Part shown: piece after piece, positions 1 to 4,257 of the stretch | Numbering within the stretch: position 1 is the stretch's first letter | How the letters are laid out: every line of letters starts with the position of its first letter | NCBI GenBank assembly: GCA_937900165.1 | Contig: CALCCX010000422.1 | Location: 1 to 5,301 of the forward strand | Length of the DNA: 5,301 nucleotides | Source: an uncultured Acidimicrobiia bacterium | GTDB taxonomy: Bacteria > Actinomycetota > Acidimicrobiia > Spongiisociales > Spongiisociaceae | Reading direction: 5' to 3' | Notes under the pieces: model-generated | The model's database searches: none | The model's input: the letters and a program-made list of their open reading frames with translations, nothing else | What the model was told of the DNA's origin: nothing | Program-made: the position numbers and the translations under genes

Positions 1-10
1 GGGGGGGGGG
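1..10. other. Homopolymer run of ten G at the window edge
   Basis: The first ten bases are all G and are followed at once by ordinary sequence and the stop codon of the first minus-strand gene. A pure G run at a contig end is a familiar artefact of two-colour sequencing chemistry or of assembly ends, but it could be genuine. The six bases between it and the stop codon hold nothing recognisable. Confidence 0.6.
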
Positions 11-16
11 TGCGGG

Positions 17-1345
17 TCACGGGCTGTCTACCAGCACGATCGGGAGGTCGCATTCGCTTCCGAAGCAACAGAGCTGGTCGGCGGCGCCACCTTGGTGTGA
101 GTTCGTGATGATCCACAGACCGGCGCGGAAAACCCCTACCGTGTCGACCCCGTCGCCGTCCCAGTCGCCGACGACCGGGACGTCATCTGGCTGCGCGTAT
201 GAGAAGTTGATGTTCGGGGCGCCTGCGTTGTTTGAGTTCCGGAGCCGCCATTCGTTGCCTCGGTTGACTCCTACCGTGTCGATTCCGTCCGCGTTCCAGT
301 CGCCGACCACCGGAAGGTCTCCGGGTTCACCGAAGATGAACTCTGAATCGGCCGGCCCCGTAACCAGGATCGATTTGAGTTTCCAGCGACCGTTTCGGAA
401 GACACCTATTGAATCAGCTCCTGCTCCACTCCAGTCGCCCACCACAGGCACGTCGCCCGCCTCGCCAAATTCGAGCACGATGTCTGGTTCACCTGCCTCA
501 TTGGTGTTTTTCAGCATCCAGGTGAGTGGCCCGCCGTATGCGCCGAAGCGGGCTCCCCGAACGATCCCTGGTGTTTTGATGCCGTCGCCATTCCAGTCAC
601 CCATCAAGAAGATGTCGCCGTCCTCACCGAAATTGAAATCGAAGTCGGCTGGTCCGCCGCCGGTCCTGCCCAGGAACCAGCGGTTTCCTCTCACGACTCC
701 AGCCCTCGCCAATGTCGGGTTGTCCCCTTGGAGACAAGGGCGGTTGTGGAATCGAGTCACATTGTCCGTGGCGCTGGCGGTGGTGCAGGTCGGTTCCCAC
801 TGCCACGGGGGTGAGCATGTGACAACCCTGCATTGGATCGGTCCGACACAGCGGAGCTGGTTGTTGCATTGGCCGTACCGGAATTGGGTGCAGCAGCTCT
901 TGCGGTTGTTGCAACTTCCGTTGGCGCATTCGCAGTCGCAATCGGCGCACGATCGAGAGCAGATCCCAGACGACCCACACCCACAACCGTTGCAGTCGGC
1001 ATTGCAGTCGACGTAGTACCGCGGCTGGTCGACGCCGTCGACCCGGCAGAAGCCTGATCCGTCGGCCTTCCACCATCCTGCAGCAACGGTGCCGGGTGGA
1101 CAGCTGTTGTTTCCATTCAGCGTGCAACAAAACTCGGTGTAGCCGTCACAGCAGAGAGCGGTACAGTCGCAGGAGGACCCGCTGCAAGAGCAGACCGTGG
1201 CATAGGCCGTCTGGGGTCGCAGGGCATATCGGAGGGGCGCGACCGCGATGGCCGAACCCACGACGGCGACCCTGGTCAGGAATCCCCGCCTGCTCGTTCT
1301 TCGAGCCAGGAACTGGCCGGCCCGGTCGATCAGGTTGTTGCCCAT
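17..1345 (-). CDS. Tat-exported Cys-rich protein: methylamine-dehydrogenase-light-chain-like domain fused to FG-GAP/VCBS-like repeats
   Basis: Encodes 442 residues counted from the ATG at 1345, chosen because GGAGGG lies 5 nt upstream; the adjacent GTG at 1348 is too close to it. Residues 18-23 read SRRGFL, a twin-arginine motif, followed by a hydrophobic core and an AYA cleavage site at 47-49, so export is by Tat. Residues 50-204 hold 28 cysteines. Within them CCTLNG, SCPPGT (81-86), a Trp pair (91-92) and RYYVDC resemble the light chain of methylamine dehydrogenase (MauA), where CPPGT precedes the first Trp of the TTQ cofactor. A second TTQ Trp cannot be assigned; W181 and W183 are candidates. 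From about residue 214 come repeats of the type VVGDWNGDGIDTVGVFR, as in FG-GAP/VCBS beta-propeller proteins. Substrate unknown. It is translationally coupled to the MauE-like gene. Export and domain layout are well supported; enzymatic activity is inference. Confidence 0.85.
   Translation of the reverse strand: MGNNLIDRAGQFLARRTSRRGFLTRVAVVGSAIAVAPLRYALRPQTAYATVCSCSGSSCDCTALCCDGYTEFCCTLNGNNSCPPGTVAAGWWKADGSGFCRVDGVDQPRYYVDCNADCNGCGCGSSGICSRSCADCDCECANGSCNNRKSCCTQFRYGQCNNQLRCVGPIQCRVVTCSPPWQWEPTCTTASATDNVTRFHNRPCLQGDNPTLARAGVVRGNRWFLGRTGGGPADFDFNFGEDGDIFLMGDWNGDGIKTPGIVRGARFGAYGGPLTWMLKNTNEAGEPDIVLEFGEAGDVPVVGDWSGAGADSIGVFRNGRWKLKSILVTGPADSEFIFGEPGDLPVVGDWNADGIDTVGVNRGNEWRLRNSNNAGAPNINFSYAQPDDVPVVGDWDGDGVDTVGVFRAGLWIITNSHQGGAADQLCCFGSECDLPIVLVDSP
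44..706 (-). repeat. Tandem FG-GAP/VCBS-like coding repeats, 135-bp period
   Basis: This is the C-terminal half of the Tat-exported protein. The Asp of the GDW core falls at residues 250, 304, 349 and 394, giving spacings of 54, 45 and 45 residues. At DNA level the shared CCAGTC segment recurs at 161, 296, 431 and 593, exactly 135, 135 and 162 bp apart. Each unit has the form FGExGDxPVVGDW, an Asp loop, then TVGVFRxGxWxL. The loops read DWNGDG, DWSGAG, DWNADG and DWDGDG, so the second has lost acidic ligands. A partial unit precedes the first core and a Cys-bearing partial unit ends the protein. Known FG-GAP/VCBS units form blades of Ca-binding beta-propellers; that fold here is inferred. Confidence 0.8.
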
Positions 1346-1896
1346 CACGTCCCTCCACCGGCGTTGTCCGCCACCGGCTCAAATTTGATGAGTGCCATTG
1401 TTCTCGGCAGTTCGGCCAGGAGGATGTAGGAAAAGAACAAGGTCACCGAGGTGAGGATCAGATAGGGGACTGCCAGGGAGTTGAGTTCGGCGAGCCACGC
1501 GGATGGGTTTCCAATCGGGTTGGCAGCCGCCAGGCCGGCTGTGGCGGCGCCTGCGAGGTTGAATACGAAGTGTGCCCAGGTAGGGGGTGTGTCGTCTTTG
1601 CCAAAACACCCGCAAGAGCTGATCGGAATGTTGCGGGTCAGGGCGATCGCCACGAAACCGGCGAACCCGACGTATGACGCGGCTAGTCCAAGGGCCGCTG
1701 GGCCGCTTCCGGTGACGATCGCAGTCAATCCGATCGCGACCTCTATGAGGCCAAGCAGGCGTACGAACAACGCCGAAGAAGGCAGACCCATGCCTCGCAG
1801 GGCACCAGAAGCCGCCTGCGGAGCGATCCCCTTTGCAACTCCGGCGGCCACCAGCAACCCGGCAAACACGAGGAGTGGTCCGACGAACACTGACAC
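1345..1896 (-). CDS. MauE/DoxX-like redox-associated membrane protein
   Basis: Encodes 183 residues from the GTG at 1896, an integral membrane protein with about four to five hydrophobic segments (roughly 3-22, 44-63, 66-87, 107-126 and 137-160). The signature is SSCGCFGK, with C95 and C97 as a CxC pair in the loop after the third segment, typical of actinobacterial MauE-like proteins. In methylotrophs MauE is needed to make the disulfide-rich light chain of methylamine dehydrogenase. The next gene in this operon encodes just such a Cys-rich light-chain-like domain, so a role in moving electrons or disulfides for that partner is likely. The start is uncertain. The frame stays open to 2112, with an ATG at 2034, but the first membrane segment begins right after the GTG, as usual for the family. 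No Shine-Dalgarno is seen before 1896, so the message may be leaderless; GTG 1890 is an alternative. Confidence 0.8.
   Translation of the reverse strand: MSVFVGPLLVFAGLLVAAGVAKGIAPQAASGALRGMGLPSSALFVRLLGLIEVAIGLTAIVTGSGPAALGLAASYVGFAGFVAIALTRNIPISSCGCFGKDDTPPTWAHFVFNLAGAATAGLAAANPIGNPSAWLAELNSLAVPYLILTSVTLFFSYILLAELPRTMALIKFEPVADNAGGGT
1351..1356 (-). promoter_or_regulatory. Ribosome binding site deciding the start of the Tat-exported protein
   Basis: GGAGGG on the minus strand sits 5 nt before the ATG at 1345 and only 2 nt before the GTG at 1348, so it favours the ATG. It lies inside the last codons of the MauE-like gene, whose TGA (1347-1345) shares its A with this ATG, the usual arrangement for translational coupling. 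Confidence 0.75.
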
Positions 1897-2032
1897 GGAC
1901 GTGGAGGTTAGCGGCAGGCCCGCTGTGATTCGGACATGCCAGGATGAGATTCTCGGTTGGTTGGACGCGAGGATCGAGCCAACCCGAGTGACACCTGCCC
2001 AGGGCGGGCGACGATGTGTACCATTGTCCGGC
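1897..2032. promoter_or_regulatory. Divergent promoter region between the mauE-like gene and the MFS gene
   Basis: This 136-bp stretch separates two divergently read genes and must hold both promoters. Two imperfect dyads are visible. One has arms CTCGGTTGG (1952-1960) and CCAACCCGAG (1979-1988), complementary apart from one extra C. The other is CCTGCCC-A-GGGCGGG (1994-2008), with one mismatch. Either could be an operator. On the minus strand TAACCT (1910-1905) could be a -10 for a leaderless mauE-like transcript, but no convincing -35 accompanies it. Confidence 0.4.
2019..2024 (+). promoter_or_regulatory. Candidate -10 element (TACCAT) for a leaderless MFS transcript
   Basis: TACCAT fits the TAnnnT pattern of actinobacterial -10 elements and ends 8 nt before the MFS ATG, so transcription would begin at or next to the start codon. 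This agrees with the absence of any Shine-Dalgarno there. No good -35 lies 16-19 bp upstream; the nearest TTGACA-like hexamer, GTGACA at 1988-1993, is too far away. Confidence 0.3.
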
Positions 2033-3370
2033 ATGACCCAGGGTGAAGATGTCGGGGGCCGGGGTGGCTTCCACGTGCCGCCGCGCGAGACGGATTGGCG
2101 CTCTTTTCTCATCCTCTGGTCTGGTCAGACCACCTCCGCCGTCGGGACGATGGCCACCTACTACGGCCTCGGTATTTGGACGTTTCAGGAGACGGGCTCG
2201 ACCAGCTCACTCAGTCTCATCATCCTGGCCGCCCTGTTCCCCCAACTCGCGGTGCTGCCCTTTGCTGGTGCGTTGATAGACCGCTACGACAGACGCAAGC
2301 TGATGTTGATGTCCGATACGGGGGCGGCGGTCGTAACAGGGATCCTGCTGGTCATGTTCGCAAGGGGCGAGCTCACAATCCTGGCGCTTGGGTTCTTCGT
2401 CGCGGTCGGATCAATGTTTCAGGGGGTTCAGTCGCCGGCATTCGAGGCAGTCGTAACGACTCTGGTCGGTAGGGATCAGCGGGGTCGGGCGGCGGGCATG
2501 GCCCAGATCGGGCGGGCGGTCCCGACAGTGTTGGGTCCGATCATCGCAGGGGCAATGGTTGCGGCCGTAGGCATTGTGGGGGTTTTCTACATTGATCTCT
2601 TCACGTTCGTGGTTGCGGTCACCACCCTCTTCAAGGTTCGCATTCCCCAGACATCGCGAACCGCCGAAGGGATGAGAGGTCTCGGCACGATGAGATCAGA
2701 GGCGATCGCGACTGTGCGATACCTGCGAACCAAACCCGGACTCATCTACCTGATCATCTACATTTCGTTGGCCAATTTCGCGTTGGCATTCTTCAATGTC
2801 TACATTTTCCCGGTGCTCCTGGGCATAGGAGACGAGCGATTGCTGGGTACCGTCGCCGGCCTTGGGGCAGCAGGCATGATTGCAGGGGCGGCCCTGATCA
2901 CGGTATGGGGCGGACCATCGAGGCGAATGCCCCTCGTTTATTTTGGGCTAGGAGCCATGGGGGCGGGCATGCTGGCATTTGGGCTGGCCCGTCGGCCGGT
3001 GACACTGGGTCTGTCCCTTGTGTTGTTGTTCTTTGCCTTGGCGATCGGCAACAGCTCGACTCAGCCGATTTGGCAGAACAAGGTGGAAGAGGACCTGCAG
3101 GGGAGGGTGTTTTCGATCCGCAAACTCGCCTCCACCGCGACGATGCCGGTTGCATATCTGGCGGCAGGCCCGATCGTCGACAATTTCCTCAACCGCTTCA
3201 CCGAGGTCGGCGATTCCGGTGTGCTGGCCATTCTCGTCGGCACCGGGGAGGGAAGAGGAGCGGCAGCCGGGATGGTGCTCATCGGACTCCTCACGATTGC
3301 GGCGACCGTCTGGGGTTGGCTGGTGCCTGCCCTGCGTCGCATCGAGACTGATCTGCCGGACGTAGCGTAG
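2033..3370 (+). CDS. Major facilitator superfamily exporter (EntS/MFS_3-like, 12 TM)
   Basis: Encodes 445 residues, the usual size for a 12-helix MFS protein in the inner membrane. The family motif A between helices 2 and 3 is clear: GALIDRYDRRK, with G79, D83, R84 and R87-R88. A decayed counterpart, GGPSRRMP, lies near 293-300 in the second half. Hydrophobic segments fall near 24-50, 60-82, 95-110, 115-135, 160-202 (two helices), 235-262, 272-292, 299-319, 322-342, 370-382 and 410-432, with a polar central loop at about 203-228. The conserved stretch QPIWQNKVEEDLQGRVFSIR (344-363) is typical of the enterobactin-exporter-like branch, whose members pump out small molecules by proton antiport. 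The substrate cannot be told. ATG 2033 is chosen because it precedes the DWRSFLILW first helix; the frame is open upstream to 1481, but that part is antisense to the mauE-like gene. It is divergent from the redox pair and ends before a possible terminator. Confidence 0.9.
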   Translation: MTQGEDVGGRGGFHVPPRETDWRSFLILWSGQTTSAVGTMATYYGLGIWTFQETGSTSSLSLIILAALFPQLAVLPFAGALIDRYDRRKLMLMSDTGAAVVTGILLVMFARGELTILALGFFVAVGSMFQGVQSPAFEAVVTTLVGRDQRGRAAGMAQIGRAVPTVLGPIIAGAMVAAVGIVGVFYIDLFTFVVAVTTLFKVRIPQTSRTAEGMRGLGTMRSEAIATVRYLRTKPGLIYLIIYISLANFALAFFNVYIFPVLLGIGDERLLGTVAGLGAAGMIAGAALITVWGGPSRRMPLVYFGLGAMGAGMLAFGLARRPVTLGLSLVLLFFALAIGNSSTQPIWQNKVEEDLQGRVFSIRKLASTATMPVAYLAAGPIVDNFLNRFTEVGDSGVLAILVGTGEGRGAAAGMVLIGLLTIAATVWGWLVPALRRIETDLPDVA

Positions 3371-3376
3371 ATCCGC

Positions 3377-3414
3377 TTTCCGCCCTCTCCGCTCACGGCG
3401 GTCTGCCGCGGAAA
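3377..3414 (+). terminator. Nested inverted repeat after the MFS gene, possible terminator
   Basis: TTTCCGC (3377-3383) is perfectly complementary to GCGGAAA (3408-3414). Inside them CCGC (3389-3392) can pair with GCGG (3398-3401) across a 5-nt loop. The structure starts 6 nt after the MFS stop codon, where a terminator is expected, but no T-run follows, so it is not a canonical intrinsic terminator. Hairpins without U-tails are often proposed as terminators in actinobacteria; here that is only a suggestion. Confidence 0.3.
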
Positions 3415-3445
3415 TGATTGCATGCGATAGATGTGCGGGAATGTG

Positions 3446-3475
3446 CTCAAGGCGAGGCTCGCGTGGCGCCGATAC
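3446..3475 (+). promoter_or_regulatory. Sigma-28 (FliA/SigD/WhiG)-like promoter before the TasA-like gene
   Basis: GCCGATAC (3468-3475) matches seven of eight positions of the known sigma-28 -10 consensus GCCGATAA. CTCAAG (3446-3451) resembles the -35 core CTAAAG. The gap between TCAA and GCCGATA is 17 bp, about two longer than the usual 15. Transcription would start near 3481-3482, leaving a leader of roughly 63 nt with a good ribosome site. GTGG (3463-3466 region) and CCAC (3475-3478) flank the -10, and GCGAGGCTCGC between the two elements is an exact dyad. Sequence similarity is direct; function is inferred. Confidence 0.5.
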
Positions 3476-3532
3476 CACTGAGAGTGAAAATCTGACCTGC
3501 GTGTATGGGGATGCCTCTGGGTTGGCCGATTT

Positions 3533-3537
3533 GGAGG
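3533..3537 (+). promoter_or_regulatory. Ribosome binding site of the TasA-like gene
   Basis: GGAGG lies 7 nt before the ATG at 3545. It is the clearest ribosome site for a non-coupled gene in the window, suggesting efficient translation of the secreted protein. Confidence 0.8.
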
Positions 3538-3544
3538 CATTCTT

Positions 3545-4168
3545 ATGCAAACTGCGCGACTCCGCGCCACCGCGGTGCGATCCACCGTCGTTCTATTAGC
3601 TGTCCTCTTGGCCAGCTTCAGCATCTTGACCACGTCACGGGCTGCGTTCACCGACACCACAGACAACAATGGCAACAGTTTCGCAGCCGGAACGGTCAGC
3701 ATTGTCGACGATGACTCAGGCTCGGTGATGTTCAACGTTGGCGGGATGGCCCCGGGAGACATAGTTGTCAACTGCATTCTGGTGACCTACACCGGCAGCC
3801 TCGACACCGCGGGCGTTCGGCTGTACACGGCCAACCAGGGCACTACGACCGCGACGAACCTCGCACCTGAACTCAACGTCACGATTGAAGAGGGCACTGG
3901 TGCCACTTTCGTCGCCACAGAGTTGGGCGGCGGTGAGGGAGATTGCACCGGTTTCGTTGCCGGCTCCACGGTGGTCCCGTCCACAGCGATGGACACTGTG
4001 GCGGCCACCTACTTCGACTTCGCCAGCGGTGTGTCGACGTGGGCACCTCTCGGCGGATCGAGCGATGCCAGGGCATATCGCGTAACCGTTGAGCTCGATG
4101 CTGGCGCGACAAACGCCTTCCAGGGCATGGACGCCCAGATCGATTTCGTATGGGAAGCCCAGAGCTAA
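3545..4168 (+). CDS. TasA/camelysin-like secreted protein with SipW-type signal peptide
   Basis: Encodes 207 residues. The N-terminus has basic residues (R5, R7, R12), a hydrophobic core VVLLAVLLASFSILTT (15-30) and the junction SRAAFTDTTDNNGNSFAAGT. The AxFTD element just after cleavage, followed by GNxFxAGT and an Asp run (DDD 55-57), is the hallmark of proteins processed by SipW-type signal peptidases. TasA, the fibre protein of Bacillus biofilms, and camelysin belong to this group. The mature part is acidic and Thr/Gly-rich, looks all-beta, and has two cysteines (C77 and C134) that could form a disulfide. It ends in IDFVWEAQS, like other family members. No HExxH-type protease motif is seen, so a structural or matrix role is more likely than proteolysis. 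The start is fixed by GGAGG at 3533. The gene following encodes a matching Ser/His signal peptidase, its probable processing enzyme. A sigma-28-like promoter lies upstream. Confidence 0.8.
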   Translation: MQTARLRATAVRSTVVLLAVLLASFSILTTSRAAFTDTTDNNGNSFAAGTVSIVDDDSGSVMFNVGGMAPGDIVVNCILVTYTGSLDTAGVRLYTANQGTTTATNLAPELNVTIEEGTGATFVATELGGGEGDCTGFVAGSTVVPSTAMDTVAATYFDFASGVSTWAPLGGSSDARAYRVTVELDAGATNAFQGMDAQIDFVWEAQS

Positions 4169-4194
4169 GCCGCAAGGCCTGACCCCGCAGTTTC

Positions 4195-4202
4195 GGGAGG
4201 AG
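4195..4202 (+). promoter_or_regulatory. Strong Shine-Dalgarno-like sequence without a start in the peptidase frame
   Basis: GGGAGGAG ends 8 nt before a GTG at 4211 and 12 nt before a GTG at 4215. Neither is in the frame of the signal peptidase. The GTG at 4211 opens a 42-codon frame ending at 4339. The peptidase ATG at 4258 is 55 nt away and has no ribosome site of its own. The motif may serve a short leader peptide or reveal an uncertain peptidase start. Confidence 0.4.
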
Positions 4203-4206
4203 AAGC

Positions 4207-4246
4207 GCTGGTGGGTGGATTCGCCCCGATCATTCCGCCCACCAGC
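4207..4246 (+). promoter_or_regulatory. Strong stem-loop between the TasA-like and signal peptidase genes
   Basis: GCTGGTGGG (4207-4215) is a perfect inverted match to CCCACCAGC (4238-4246). With one T·G wobble the stem runs on through GG/CC and A/T to 13 bp, closing a 14-nt loop (4220-4233). No T-run follows, so a classic terminator is unlikely. It directly follows the Shine-Dalgarno-like sequence at 4195 and buries the GTGs at 4211 and 4215. Plausible roles are attenuation, mRNA processing that leaves more fibre-protein message than peptidase message, or translational control. Confidence 0.55.
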
Positions 4247-4257
4247 CAACACCCAAG

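Noticed and set aside
105..1016. Long plus-strand open frame opposite the Tat-exported protein gene
   Set aside because: Its translation is low-complexity, rich in Pro, Ser and Thr, and mirrors the repeat units of the minus-strand gene. The minus strand has an export signal, domain motifs and a ribosome site.
734..1198. Metallothionein, ferredoxin or zinc-finger reading of the Cys-rich domain
   Set aside because: The spacing does not fit 4Fe-4S ferredoxin (CxxCxxCxxxC) or zinc-ribbon pairs, while the SCPPGT, Trp and YYVDC landmarks and the adjacent MauE-like gene fit the MADH light chain family better.
1481..2032. N-terminal extension of the MFS frame to 629 residues
   Set aside because: This part lies antisense to the mauE-like gene, its translation has no membrane segments or family similarity, and MFS proteins of this type begin near the ATG at 2033.
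1897..2112. Longer mauE-like product starting at ATG 2034 or beyond
   Set aside because: The extra residues are polar and Pro/Arg-rich, would overlap the divergent MFS start, and leave no room for a promoter. The family normally starts at its first membrane helix.
3446..3540. Riboswitch in the leader of the TasA-like gene (c-di-GMP-I or TPP), prompted by CTGAGA and local dyads
   Set aside because: The c-di-GMP-I core elements and the second conserved TPP segment are absent. The dyads overlap the promoter elements and would mostly not be in the transcript.
3061..3777. Minus-strand open frame across the end of the MFS gene and the following intergenic region
   Set aside because: It overlaps the end of the MFS gene, the candidate promoter and the start of the TasA-like gene. 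Its translation shows no motifs and there is no ribosome site.
3545..4168. Metalloprotease activity for the TasA-like protein, as sometimes annotated for camelysin
   Set aside because: No HExxH or other recognisable metalloprotease motif is present, and a structural role fits the sequence better.
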